NCBI RefSeq assembly: GCF_011761185.1
Contig: NZ_JAAOYM010000001.1
Location: 2,914,001 to 2,978,000, forward strand
Origin: Saccharomonospora amisosensis
Lineage (GTDB): Bacteria > Actinomycetota > Actinomycetes > Mycobacteriales > Pseudonocardiaceae
Length of the DNA: 64,000 nucleotides
Reading direction: 5' to 3'
This document shows positions 8,098 to 16,194 of this stretch, one piece after another (position 1 is the stretch's first letter; each line of letters starts with the position of its first letter). The position numbers and the translations under genes are program-made. Under the pieces are notes generated by a model that was not told the origin of the DNA, did no database searches, and was given only the letters and a program-made list of their open reading frames with translations.

Positions 8098-9681
8098 CTA
8101 GCTGCCGAGCGCGTCGAAGCTGACCACCACATCGTCGGAGTCTGGCCTGCTGCGGCACGCGAGCAAGACCCTGTCATTCGCTCGCCCACCGCTGCCCGCA
8201 CCGTCGCTCACCTCGCCCTCGCAGGCGACGGCCCTGCAAGTGCCACAGACTCCGGAGCGACACGAGTACGGCAGGTCGAGCCCCGCGCGCAAACCCGAAT
8301 CGAGAATGGTCTCGCCAGCGCTTACTCGCACCCGCGTGGCCGAACCGGCGTGCACGATCGTCATGCTCCTGTTGAGCTGCCCACCCTCCTCGACGACGGG
8401 GACCGGCGGCGGCACGAAGTGTTCGATGTGGATTCCTTCGGTGGGAGTCCCCATGGCCGACAACGCGTCCCGAAGTTCGGCGGTCATCGAGGCGGGACCG
8501 CAGAGGTATGCCTCGTCGACCGTACGGAGGCCGATCCGGTCCGCCAGTTCAGCGAGCACACCGGCGGTGAGGCGGCCTGGAATCGCGGGCGGCTTCACCG
8601 GTTGCCGACTGAGCAGATGCACGACCCGCAGTCGGGGCCAGTACTGTCGCTCCAGCCGCGCCAGTTGCCTGCCGAACATGATGTCGGCCACCGTCCGGTT
8701 GCCGTAGAGCAGGGTGCAGTGGCTACGCGGTTCGAGGGCCAGCACGCTAGAGACGATCGAAAGTACGGGCGTGATCCCACTGCCCGCCGCCACACCGAGC
8801 AGGTGCCGATTCGCACGCGGCGCGATACTGGCGCCGAACGTACCCGTCGGCGTCATGACTTCGACCACATCGCCCACCCGCAGGTCCGAATTGACCCAGG
8901 TGGACATCAGGCCGCCGCTGATGTGCTTCACAGCCACCCGCAGCTCGCCGTCGGCGACACCGCTGCAGATCGAGTAAGGGCGACGGACCTCGGTGCCGCC
9001 GATGCGGGCGCGCAGCGTGACATGCTGGCCTGGCCTGAACCGGTAGGCGCCGGCCAACTCGCGCGGAAGCCGGAACGCGACCGAGACCGCCGAGTGCGTC
9101 TCCCTCCGCACGTCAGCAACCTCGAGCGGGTGAAACCGCGCCAACGCGGCGCGTGGTTGCGGGTCAGGGGAAAGGATCCGCAACAGTGTCAGGAACAGCA
9201 CGGACGCCACCGAGACAGCGACGGCAGCCACCATGGCCAGGTTCGCGGCGTCGGTGCCCGCGGTGACCGCGTGCGCGGTCGCGACGGCGAACAGCACGTA
9301 GCTGCTCGAGTGGATGAGCCACCACAGCCCGCGCGGCAGTAGCCGCATCAGCGCGGACGTCCCTACCACGGCCAACGACAGGTACAACCCGAGAACGCCA
9401 AGCGCGACCGGAAGCGGCCGCCACTGCGAAGCGAACGGCACGAGCACGTCGGAGGGGCCGAACGTGATGTAGCTGTCGGCCAGGATTCCTGTCAGGTGTG
9501 CGGCGGTGAAAGCCACGGCCAGACCAGCGATGAAGCGGTGCCACTCCAGCAGCGCCCGGGGATGGACCGCGGGCACCAGCCGGGTTCGCAGCAACAACCC
9601 CCAGGTGACGGTCAGTGTGAGGAGCGCCCATGCCACCAGACCGCCCGCGCGAGCGAGATACCACCACAGCTGCGGGCTCAT
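8098..9681 (-). CDS. Membrane heme reductase fused to FAD/NAD and 2Fe-2S domains
   Basis: About 527 residues. Residues 1-190 form a ferric-reductase-like membrane domain of six helices with two His pairs (EWH...AAH spaced 14, and LIH...TAH spaced 13) suited to two b hemes. Next come an FAD domain with RRPYS (about 265), an NAD domain with AAGSGITP (about 315) and a C-terminal plant-type ferredoxin (CRSGVCGTC, fourth Cys in LLACR). It should pass electrons from NAD(P)H through FAD, or between ferredoxin and heme, across the membrane. ATG 9681 overlaps the apbE stop (ATGA), so translation is coupled. The longer open frame upstream is antisense-like and rejected. The electron acceptor is unknown; the apbE link suggests an extracytoplasmic flavoprotein. 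Confidence 0.85.
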   Translation of the reverse strand: MSPQLWWYLARAGGLVAWALLTLTVTWGLLLRTRLVPAVHPRALLEWHRFIAGLAVAFTAAHLTGILADSYITFGPSDVLVPFASQWRPLPVALGVLGLYLSLAVVGTSALMRLLPRGLWWLIHSSSYVLFAVATAHAVTAGTDAANLAMVAAVAVSVASVLFLTLLRILSPDPQPRAALARFHPLEVADVRRETHSAVSVAFRLPRELAGAYRFRPGQHVTLRARIGGTEVRRPYSICSGVADGELRVAVKHISGGLMSTWVNSDLRVGDVVEVMTPTGTFGASIAPRANRHLLGVAAGSGITPVLSIVSSVLALEPRSHCTLLYGNRTVADIMFGRQLARLERQYWPRLRVVHLLSRQPVKPPAIPGRLTAGVLAELADRIGLRTVDEAYLCGPASMTAELRDALSAMGTPTEGIHIEHFVPPPVPVVEEGGQLNRSMTIVHAGSATRVRVSAGETILDSGLRAGLDLPYSCRSGVCGTCRAVACEGEVSDGAGSGGRANDRVLLACRSRPDSDDVVVSFDALGS

Positions 9682-10592
9682 GACCCCGCCCATCCCCTCA
9701 GGCCCGGGCTGGCCAGTCGCTGCCCGTCGGCCGTGACGGCGCACACCTCGGCATCCGACGTGTGCGCCGCCGCGATGTCGTCGGCGACGAGCACAGTCTT
9801 GGCCAGTACCTCGGCCCGCCAGGCAGAGGCTGCGAACACTGTCGCCGCCACGATCCTGCCTCGGGTCGGCAAGCCGGTTCGCGGGTCCAGCACGTGATGC
9901 ACCTCCCCCTCGGCAGACATCCACCGCCTTCGCAAGGTGCTGCTGGTCACCACGGCACCGACCCTGACGGCGGCCCGGAAGAGCTCCGCACCCACCCGCC
10001 ACGGGTGCTCCACCGTGATCGGCCAGCCCTCAGGATCCGGCGCCACACCTCGCACTCGAATGTCGCCGCCCACGTTGAGCAGGACTCCCCTCGCACCCGC
10101 CTGCCGCAGTTCCCCGGATACGAGATCGGCGGCGAGCCCCTTGCCGAGCCCTCCCGGGTCGAGGCCGACGCCGGTGGGAAGGCACACGGTCGAGGCCGCG
10201 AGGTCGATCTCGACGCCGCCGCATCCCGGCGCCCGGCTCGGCCGCCGGGCCGACACTTGCCCCTGGGTGGACGAGCGGACCAGAGCGAGATCGCGGTCGT
10301 AGCCATGCGCGAGCATCGCGGCATGCACCGTCGGGTCGAACAACCCCCCACTCGCCCGCCAGCCCCGCACCGCCCTGACGACGAGCACGAGAGTGTCCGG
10401 CGAGACCGCGCTGGGCCGCCCCGCGGCAGCGTTCAACTTGTTGATCTCGCTGTCGGCGCGGAACCTGCTCCAGTGGCGCTCCAGCTCGTCGAGCCTGCGC
10501 CGGGCGGTCTGCAGTAGGTCTGGGGCGTTCCGCGCCACGACGATCACGTGCGCATCGCTTCCCATGACGGGGAAGCTCGCCTCAGCTCGCAT
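9678..10592 (-). CDS. apbE: FAD:protein FMN transferase ApbE
   Basis: About 304 residues. ApbE covalently attaches FMN, taken from FAD, to a Ser or Thr of an exported target protein. Family signatures are visible: FPVMGSDAHV at the start of the mature domain, GVGLDPGGLGKGLAAD (FAD binding) and HHVLDPRTG (Mg/FAD site). No clear signal peptide or lipobox is present with this start, unlike many ApbE lipoproteins. ATG 10592 lies inside the last codons of the preceding small gene, so it is probably translationally coupled; a longer frame begins at 10643. It is followed by the membrane reductase in an ATGA overlap. No domain with the flavinylation motif (S/T-G-A-S/T) was found nearby. Confidence 0.9.
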   Translation of the reverse strand: MRAEASFPVMGSDAHVIVVARNAPDLLQTARRRLDELERHWSRFRADSEINKLNAAAGRPSAVSPDTLVLVVRAVRGWRASGGLFDPTVHAAMLAHGYDRDLALVRSSTQGQVSARRPSRAPGCGGVEIDLAASTVCLPTGVGLDPGGLGKGLAADLVSGELRQAGARGVLLNVGGDIRVRGVAPDPEGWPITVEHPWRVGAELFRAAVRVGAVVTSSTLRRRWMSAEGEVHHVLDPRTGLPTRGRIVAATVFAASAWRAEVLAKTVLVADDIAAAHTSDAEVCAVTADGQRLASPGLRGWAGS

Positions 10593-10815
10593 GGCTGGTG
10601 CTGACCGGTGGCGCGGTCGTCGGTGCGGGAGGCACCGCTTCACCGGGAGCGCCGACGCCGGTTGGAGGCGGGAAGGGTCGCTCGGATTGAACGGCCGTAC
10701 CGGTCGCCGACGTCGGCGGCTGATCAGGCTGGTTCGCGGCCATCAACGCCATCAGGCATATCGCGGTACTCACGCTCACACCCAGCGCCACCACGCGGGC
10801 GGCGTCAATCGTCAT
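10582..10815 (-). CDS. Small membrane-anchored protein, Pro/Thr-rich tail
   Basis: About 77 residues. One hydrophobic segment (about residues 5-25, ARVVALGVSVSTAICLMALM) is followed by a flexible tail rich in Pro, Thr, Ala and Ser. GGAGGCGACG directly precedes ATG 10815, a strong ribosome site. Its start overlaps the end of the gene at 10805 and its end overlaps apbE, so it is an integral part of the operon. No known family recognised. It may be a linker or scaffold subunit of the redox complex. Confidence 0.65.
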   Translation of the reverse strand: MTIDAARVVALGVSVSTAICLMALMAANQPDQPPTSATGTAVQSERPFPPPTGVGAPGEAVPPAPTTAPPVSTSHAS

Positions 10816-11077
10816 CGTCGCCTCCAGGGGCGTGAGCTGTTTCGGCTTCCTCTCGTTCGTGGTCTTCGCCGGGTTCCTCGCCGGATCGCCGGATGTCCCG
10901 CGAAAGCGGGCCCCTGTCGTCGGCACCGGCCGGGGAGGTGAGCACCGGGGAGAGCCTGCCCGCACCTACCTCGAATCCGCTGCCGAACAGGCCGGACGCC
11001 GCGACGAGCGCTGTACTGCCCCCGGCAAGTGCCAGGCCGACCATCACGGCCACCACGAGCGCGGTATGGCGTCGCAT
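10805..11077 (-). CDS. Small exported protein, paralogue of the acidic protein at 11136
   Basis: About 90 residues. An N-terminal signal or anchor segment (VVAVMVGLALAGGSTALV) is followed by a charged tail rich in Glu, Asp and Arg, ending in Asp repeats. The stretch GGSTALVAASGLF matches GGSTALAAASGLF in the neighbouring gene at 11136, so the two arose by duplication, with diverged tails. GGAGG lies just before ATG 11077; the in-frame GTG at 11080 is too close to it. The gene is part of the apbE operon. A role as acceptor or binding partner of the ApbE/reductase system is inferred only from position. Confidence 0.7.
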   Translation of the reverse strand: MRRHTALVVAVMVGLALAGGSTALVAASGLFGSGFEVGAGRLSPVLTSPAGADDRGPLSRDIRRSGEEPGEDHEREEAETAHAPGGDDDD

Positions 11078-11135
11078 CACACCTCCATGGATTCAAAAGC
11101 CAGGGCAGGCTCGCCCGCGGTGCGCACCAGCCGGA

Positions 11136-11471
11136 TCACTCGTCGTGATCGGTGGCGTAGGCGTGCTCACCCTCGTCCTCGTCGTGGTCCCCGTGTTCGT
11201 CGTCCCCGTATTCGTCGTCGCCCCCGTGTTCGTCGTAGGAGCCGTCGCGATCCCGGGAAGAGTCGTCGCTCGACGGCGAGTCGCCGTAGGAGCCGGTTAC
11301 CGGCCCAGGGCGGGATTCCGTCGCGGTGGCGGGAGCGACCTGCTCGGTCTGCTCGACGCTGTTCCCGCCCGTCCCGTCGAACAGACCGGAAGCGGCGGCG
11401 AGTGCCGTGCTGCCGCCCACGAGGGCGACGCTCACCCCCGCGGCGAGAACGATTCCTGCACGGCGTCGCAT
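11136..11471 (-). CDS. Small exported protein with Asp/Glu/His-rich tail
   Basis: About 111 residues. The signal-like segment (about 5-30, with GGSTALAAASGLF) is shared with the next gene. The last 45 residues are extremely acidic and contain repeated DEHG/DDEYG/DEHGDHD elements with at least six His, a composition suited to binding divalent cations such as Ca, Mn, Fe or Cu. AAGGAGGTTCTC precedes ATG 11471, a near-perfect ribosome site; the longer open frame to 11555 lacks one. The gene starts 125 bases after the histidine kinase gene and follows a set of direct repeats (11574-11600). The function is unknown. It does not contain an FMN-binding domain. Confidence 0.75.
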   Translation of the reverse strand: MRRRAGIVLAAGVSVALVGGSTALAAASGLFDGTGGNSVEQTEQVAPATATESRPGPVTGSYGDSPSSDDSSRDRDGSYDEHGGDDEYGDDEHGDHDEDEGEHAYATDHDE

Positions 11472-11573
11472 GAGAACCTCCTTGGTGGTTGGTGGCCGGG
11501 CGACCATCGGCAACCACGGCCTGGACCTACCAACGACGTTAGGAGCAGGTGGCACAGCGGCCGGTGCGCCGGA

Positions 11574-11600
11574 GGTTAGCCAAGGTAAGCCCGGGGTTAA
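11574..11600. promoter_or_regulatory. Candidate response-regulator site (three direct repeats)
   Basis: Three hexamers GGTTAG (11574), GGTAAG (11584) and GGTTAA (11595) repeat with 10- and 11-base periods, about one helix turn, as expected for OmpR-type tandem dimer binding. They overlap the end of the kinase gene and lie about 100 bases upstream of the acidic protein gene. Confidence 0.45.
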
Positions 11601-13030
11601 CGTTCGCCGCCGCGCGTGCGTAGTCGCACTATCGCCTGCAATCCCGAACCGTGCGGCGCTGGAACCAGCGTCACCGAACCTCCGGCGAGCTCCGCGAGGC
11701 GGCGAGTGATCGCCAGTCCCAGCCCGAAACCACCGCCGGAACGCGCGTCCTTGGCACGCCAGAACCGCTCGAACGCCCGCGCTCGCTCCTCCTCGGTCAG
11801 GCCCGGCCCCTGGTCTACGACCCGCAGCACGACCTCACCGGTCGCTGTGCCCGCCGCCGTGCCCTCCGCTGTGCCCGCCGCCGTGCCGGAGGTTTCGGGT
11901 GCGACCGAAACGGTCACGGTGCCGCCCTCGGGGGAAGCGGTGATCGCGTTGGACAGCAGATTGTCCAGCATCTGCTCCACCGACCCGGTGACCGCCCACG
12001 CGGGCGGGCAGGGTTGCACCCGCACTTCGAGGTGTACATCGCGTTCCAGGGCGACCGGCGTCCACGCATCGACGCGCTCGGTGACCACCTCGGACAGGTC
12101 GACCGCGGCCAGCTGTGGTTCGGCGGCGTCGGCACGGGCCAGCACCAGTAGCGAGTCCACCAACCTGCCGAGCCGGCTCGCCTCGGCCAGTGCCGCGTCG
12201 AGCCGATCGCGCTGGGGTGCGGGCAGGCCACGATCCAGCATCTCCAGCCGCAGCCGTAACGCGGTGAGCGGGGTGCGCAGCTGGTGAGCGGCGTCCGCGA
12301 CGAACACGCGTTGCGAGTCCACCAGGCGCTGGAGTCGATCGGCCATCAGGTTGACGGTTTCCCCGAGCGAACGAAGTTCGGGCGCGCCCGAACGGGTCGA
12401 CGCTCGTGCGTCCAGCTGGCCGGTGCTGAGCCTCTCCGTGACTCGCCGCAGATCGCGCACCGGCCGGGTCACACCTCGGGCGAGGAGGAAACCGACCGCC
12501 GCGACCATGACGAGCGTTCCGGCGGAAAGCAGGCCCAGCCGCAACCAGTACTGCCGCACCCGGCTGTCCAACTCGGTCATCGGGTAGCTGATCCGGACAG
12601 CACCATGCACGACACCGCCGGAGGTGACCGGTATCGCCACATACATCAGATTGTGTCCGAGGGTGTCCGACCAGCGCACACCCTCCGCTCTGCTGCCCGC
12701 GAGGGCGTCCCGTATCTCCGGCCGGGTGGAGAAGTCCCGGGGAGCGCCACCGATGCGCTCCGAGTCTGCCACGCTCAGCCCCCGGTTGTCGGCCACGACG
12801 ATCCGCCCGCCACCCGACGCGTAATCCGCCAGCACGCCGTCGACGCTGGGCCGGATCCCGGCTTCCAGGTCGTCCTCCACGAGTGACGACACCGAGTGCG
12901 CGTCCCGTTCGATGCCCGCGAGCAGCACATCGGTCTCGTGACTGGCGAAAGTGAACCCGAGCGGAAGCACCAGCATGGCGAGCACCAGGAACGTGATGCT
13001 GAGGTAGGAGACGAGCAGACGTCGAGTCAT
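11597..13030 (-). CDS. Two-component sensor histidine kinase
   Basis: About 477 residues, membrane-bound. Two membrane segments (about 5-28 and 165-187) flank an extracytoplasmic sensor of about 135 residues, followed by HAMP, the HisKA helix with the phospho-acceptor His in ADAAHQLRTPLTALR (about residue 258), and an ATPase domain with N box (NLLSNAITAS), G1 (DQGPGL), F box and G2 (GFGLGLA). A low-complexity Gly/Thr/Ala insertion of about 18 residues near 390-410 comes from an in-frame DNA repeat (11845-11890). ATG 13030 overlaps the regulator stop (ATGA). It phosphorylates the response regulator at 13027. It probably senses a signal relevant to the downstream redox genes. Confidence 0.92.
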   Translation of the reverse strand: MTRRLLVSYLSITFLVLAMLVLPLGFTFASHETDVLLAGIERDAHSVSSLVEDDLEAGIRPSVDGVLADYASGGGRIVVADNRGLSVADSERIGGAPRDFSTRPEIRDALAGSRAEGVRWSDTLGHNLMYVAIPVTSGGVVHGAVRISYPMTELDSRVRQYWLRLGLLSAGTLVMVAAVGFLLARGVTRPVRDLRRVTERLSTGQLDARASTRSGAPELRSLGETVNLMADRLQRLVDSQRVFVADAAHQLRTPLTALRLRLEMLDRGLPAPQRDRLDAALAEASRLGRLVDSLLVLARADAAEPQLAAVDLSEVVTERVDAWTPVALERDVHLEVRVQPCPPAWAVTGSVEQMLDNLLSNAITASPEGGTVTVSVAPETSGTAAGTAEGTAAGTATGEVVLRVVDQGPGLTEEERARAFERFWRAKDARSGGGFGLGLAITRRLAELAGGSVTLVPAPHGSGLQAIVRLRTRGGER

Positions 13031-13746
13031 GCCGGTTCGTTCAACCGGTAACCGACCCCGCGCAGCGTGCTTATCCAGCGGGGGTCGCCCAGCTTCTTGC
13101 GCAGCGACGCGATGTGCACGTCCAGCGTCTTGGTGGGTCCCCACCAGTTCTCGTCCCACACGGCGGCGATGATGTCCTCACGGCGACGCACCGTGCCCGG
13201 CTCCTCTGCGAGGTAGGCCAGTAGGTCGAACTCCCTGCCGGTCAGCTCCAGTTCCCGGTCCGACAGATGTACCCGCCTGGATGCGCGGTCGATCCTGAGT
13301 GTGCCGACGGACTCGGTGGACCGCGACCGGTGGCTCACACCCTCACCGCCCGCCCTGCGCAGTACCGCACGGACCCTGGCGACCAGTTCCCGGAAACCGA
13401 ACGGCTTGACCACGTAGTCGTCGGCCCCGAGCTCGAGCAGCAGAACCCGGTCCAACTCGTCACCTCGGGCGGTGACGACGATGATCGGTGCGGACGTTCG
13501 CGACCGCAGCTGCCGGCACACCTCGCCGCCGTCCAGATCGGGCAGCCCGAGGTCGAGCAGGACGAGATCGGCCGAGGGATCGGCCAGCGCTTCCCGTCCG
13601 GTGCGTACACCGCGCACCTCGAAACCGGCGTACTCCAGCCCCTCGATCAACGGTTCGGCGATGGTTTCGTCGTCTTCCACCAGCAGCAGTCGGGCAGCCA
13701 CCCCGGTCGCCTCGCCGACGCCACCCGGCTTCGACTCCGCTGTCAC
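13027..13746 (-). CDS. OmpR/PhoB-family response regulator
   Basis: About 239 residues. A receiver domain (residues 15-130: acidic pocket in LLLVEDDE, phospho-acceptor Asp in LVLLDLGLPDLDG, and the Lys of VVKPFG) is followed by a winged-helix DNA-binding domain (about 145-235, with SLRKKLGDP and RGVGYRL). GTG 13746 is chosen because GAGGAAGGG lies about 8 bases upstream; the open frame runs back to 14001 without a ribosome site. Four 11-base repeats just upstream suggest autoregulation. It heads the operon-like run to 8098. Confidence 0.92.
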   Translation of the reverse strand: MTAESKPGGVGEATGVAARLLLVEDDETIAEPLIEGLEYAGFEVRGVRTGREALADPSADLVLLDLGLPDLDGGEVCRQLRSRTSAPIIVVTARGDELDRVLLLELGADDYVVKPFGFRELVARVRAVLRRAGGEGVSHRSRSTESVGTLRIDRASRRVHLSDRELELTGREFDLLAYLAEEPGTVRRREDIIAAVWDENWWGPTKTLDVHIASLRKKLGDPRWISTLRGVGYRLNEPA

Positions 13747-13779
13747 CGGCACACCCTTCCTCGAGGCACTCTCCGCATT

Positions 13780-13822
13780 GCCCGAATGCCGCCCGAACGT
13801 CGCCCGAATGTCGCCGGAATTC
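13780..13822. promoter_or_regulatory. Four 11-base direct repeats upstream of the response regulator
   Basis: Units GCCCGAATGCC, GCCCGAACGTC, GCCCGAATGTC and the weaker GCCGGAATTC follow one another with an exact 11-base period, 34 bases before the regulator start. An 11-base period is the usual spacing for OmpR/PhoB-family operators. Autoregulation is inferred. Confidence 0.55.
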
Positions 13823-13881
13823 GGCCACCACCGGCACCTTCCGGACCTGCCTTCAACGTTACCCCAGCTCCATGACCTCCT

Positions 13882-13909
13882 CGGGCCGCTGACTTCGGGC
13901 CGCTGACTT
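13882..13909. repeat. 14-base tandem duplication
   Basis: CGGGCCGCTGACTT occurs twice in direct succession, followed by CGGGA. It lies between the 11-base repeats and the carboxymuconolactone decarboxylase remnant, in the promoter region of the two-component genes. Confidence 0.6.
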
Positions 13910-13945
13910 CGGGACGGTGGCGAGCCGGTCGGCGGGCGGTTTCCG

Positions 13946-14443
13946 TGCCTGCCGCCATCCCGCGGTGTGCGGGGCCATACCGATACACCCAGGTGTCCCA
14001 CTCCCCCTCATCGACATCGCCGCGTGTCATGGCGCACACGAGGTGTCCGCACGCCCGTTGGTAGGCGTCGTCGAGTGGGGGAATCGCCCCGCGGCCCGCG
14101 GTCCGGCCAGCTCCCCATCGGTGAGGCGGGCGGGGCGCCCCACACGCTCGTGCGCGAAGCGCCCGTAGGCGCAGTCCCAGCGCGCCGCGACGAGCAGGAT
14201 CGCGAGCTCCCGGGCTCGCCGGGTGAGCGTTGAGCGGCACCGAGCAGCCGCCCAGAGTTCCTGCACTGCGGCGCCGAGCTCGGGCGAGAGCAGGAACGCG
14301 TTGAAGGTCCGTGCGGCTCGCCGTGCTATCCGGTCAGTGGGATGTGGCACCCGGCCGCACGCGGCCCGTTCGTGATCGCGTCCTGGACCTCGACGCCGAC
14401 TGCCGTCGGGGTCTTGCGGAAACCTCGGTTCGAGCCTGCTCAT
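13946..14443 (-). pseudogene. Decayed carboxymuconolactone decarboxylase-family gene
   Basis: The frame starting at ATG 14443 reads like this family (MSRLEP start, FNAFLLSPELGAAVQEL, then RARELAILLVAARWDCAYGRFAHE) but ends at 14027 after a frameshift near 14090-14110. The continuation (DDAYQRACGHLVCAM, TRGDVDEGEWDTWV) is found in another frame to about 13950, after which the homology stops. The usual C-terminal helix is missing. The family Cys-x-x-His peroxidatic site is not present, replaced by WDCAYGRFAH. The gene is therefore frameshifted and truncated, and unlikely to be functional. Confidence 0.7.
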
Positions 14444-14859
14444 GGTCTTGCCGTGGCCTCTCACATCGCGATGTCACCTGGTATCGACGCGGGCCGACCC
14501 GGTACGGCCTGGCAACTGGAAATCGGCTCCGGTAGAGGCGTTCCGGGTAGCGAGGACCGCTGTCCACAACGGACATCTCGCGGCGGATCGCGTCGCGGCG
14601 GCGGCACGGTAACGATCGCGGTAAGCGTGCTCGCGCACCGCCGCTCCGCCCGCCATCCGGCCCACCGGATTGGTGCCATCCGCACCATTGCGAAACCCGG
14701 CAAACACGGCATGATCACATCGCGCGGCAGCGGCGCTACGAAAGGGCGAACCGGCGATGATTGGCTTCACCGCGCTGATGGTTCGCGACTTTCCCACCAC
14801 ACTCCTCTCGCGCCAGCTCCCGACCGTCCGATGAGGAGTGTCATTCCGGTGTCCAGATA
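14444..14859. other. About 400 bases with no gene seen
   Basis: No open frame with start signal or domain similarity was found on either strand. The stretch lies between two decayed genes and is probably eroding sequence. Confidence 0.4.
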
Positions 14860-15500
14860 GACGAACCTGCTCGCGAGCGCAGGCATCCCTGCCGTCGCCG
14901 TGACGATCGTGAACCTTCCCTCCGCGAGCGCGCAGGATGTCGCCAGCACCGGGTACGACTCGCCCGACAACAGCTACTGGCCCACCCGCTACGGATGGGT
15001 GGCGCGGCTGGCCCGAAACGCCAAGGCCGAGTGGGGGACCGTCACCGACGTCTACGCCAAGAACGGGGCAATGATCAAGCACTTCCCCGGGGTCGTTGGG
15101 CGATCATCGCGGAGGCGATCGACAGCGTCGCCGCCACCCAGCCTGACCTGGTCATCATCGGTGGAGCGCTGGTCAACGAGTACGTGAACAACGTCGATCC
15201 CGCCACCGCCGAGGCGGACCTGCGCAGGCTCGTCACGGGTCTGCGAGAGGCGCGGCCCGGTGTCGGCATCCTGATCGTCACCTACCCCGACATCAAGTGG
15301 CCTACCTCGGGCAGGCCGTGGTCCGACAACACCGCCATCAACCACAGCGTCGCCGTCGAATTGGGTACCGGCCTTGTGGACATGCGGCAGTACATCGACG
15401 ACCCATACACCGACTCGGCCGGCCTGTGCAACAGCGACAAGCCCACCTCAACGACGCGGGCCAAGCTGTGGAGGGACACCTGTGGACGCTGTTGTGGTCG
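14860..15500 (+). pseudogene. Decayed SGNH/GDSL-type hydrolase gene
   Basis: Three frames together give one SGNH hydrolase. Segment one (about 14900-15090) holds DVASTGYDSPDNSYWP and GWVARLARNAKAEWG, where the nucleophile motif GDS is missing. Segment two (about 15100-15450) holds PDLVIIGGALVNEYVNN and VGILIVTYPDIKWP. Segment three (about 15450-15500) holds the catalytic DKPHLNDAG type end. At least two frameshifts (near 15095 and 15455) and the lost serine motif make it a pseudogene. The parent protein would be an exported esterase or lipase. Confidence 0.65.
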
Positions 15501-15510
15501 TGGGCGATCC

Positions 15511-15546
15511 GATGCTCATCCCGATGCTGATCCCGATGCAGGCCCC
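15511..15546. repeat. Imperfect 12-base tandem repeats
   Basis: Three to four units of the form GATGCTSATCCC follow the dead hydrolase gene. They look like simple repeat expansion at the decayed gene end. Confidence 0.55.
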
Positions 15547-15643
15547 GATGCCGGCAAGGCAAGGCCGCGCCCGCAGGCAGGGAAGCGTCCACTGTGTGCG
15601 GCCGCGGCCCACTCCGGCGAGCGGGGTCGCAGGCGGATGGCGA

Positions 15644-16135
15644 TCATCGCGGTGGTGGCGGCCCGAGCAACTCGATTCCGTGCCGGGCGGCGGCGTGGCC
15701 GAGGACGGTCGGGTCCAGTCGGGCGGCGGCGGGGAGTTCCCTGACCGAAGCCGGCTCGCCGACCTCTGCGGCAAAGTCCTCGAGCCCTGAGGGTGTGGTG
15801 ATCTGCAGCGTCCGCTGTGGTTCGTCGGAGGCCACCAGGAATGTGTGTGGCAGCCCGGCGGGTAACAGCACCAGGTCACCTGGTCCCGCCGGAAGCGAGG
15901 AGCCGTCGCAGCGAAACTCCGCGCGCCCGGAGAGCACGTAGAACAGTTCGTCCTCGTCGAGATGCCGGTGGAGTGGCGGCGCGAACCCGGGCGGGTTGAG
16001 GAACTCCACCACCGTGACCCTGTCACGGGTTTGCGCGCCGACAGCCTTCGTGGTGACGAGGCTGCCAAGAAACCAGATCGCTTCGCCCTCACCATCACGC
16101 CGGACGAAGGGCTTGCTGGAGCCTGTCCGTGTCAT
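15644..16135 (-). CDS. Cupin-domain protein
   Basis: About 163 residues forming a single cupin beta-barrel. Cupin motif 1 is seen as PLHRHLDEDELFYVLSG (two His and a Glu, the metal ligands) and motif 2 as PAGLPHTFLV (third His), so metal binding is expected. Proteins of this type include dioxygenases, isomerases and sensors; the substrate is not evident. GAGGCGACG lies just before ATG 16135. It is divergent from the TetR gene, and a perfect 6-base inverted repeat lies between them, so it is probably the repressor's target. Confidence 0.85.
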   Translation of the reverse strand: MTRTGSSKPFVRRDGEGEAIWFLGSLVTTKAVGAQTRDRVTVVEFLNPPGFAPPLHRHLDEDELFYVLSGRAEFRCDGSSLPAGPGDLVLLPAGLPHTFLVASDEPQRTLQITTPSGLEDFAAEVGEPASVRELPAAARLDPTVLGHAAARHGIELLGPPPPR

Positions 16136-16151
16136 CGTCGCCTCATTTCAA

Positions 16152-16166
16152 CAGACTCTAAGTCTG
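16152..16166. promoter_or_regulatory. Palindromic operator between cupin and TetR genes
   Basis: CAGACT-CTA-AGTCTG is a perfect inverted repeat in the 59-base divergent promoter region. Size and place fit a TetR-family operator controlling both genes. Confidence 0.6.
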
Positions 16167-16194
16167 GTCAATATTCTGTTAGTATGACTCGACG

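Noticed and set aside
11845-11890. Frameshift in the histidine kinase
   Set aside because: The Gly/Thr/Ala repeat insertion is in frame, and kinase motifs continue on both sides.
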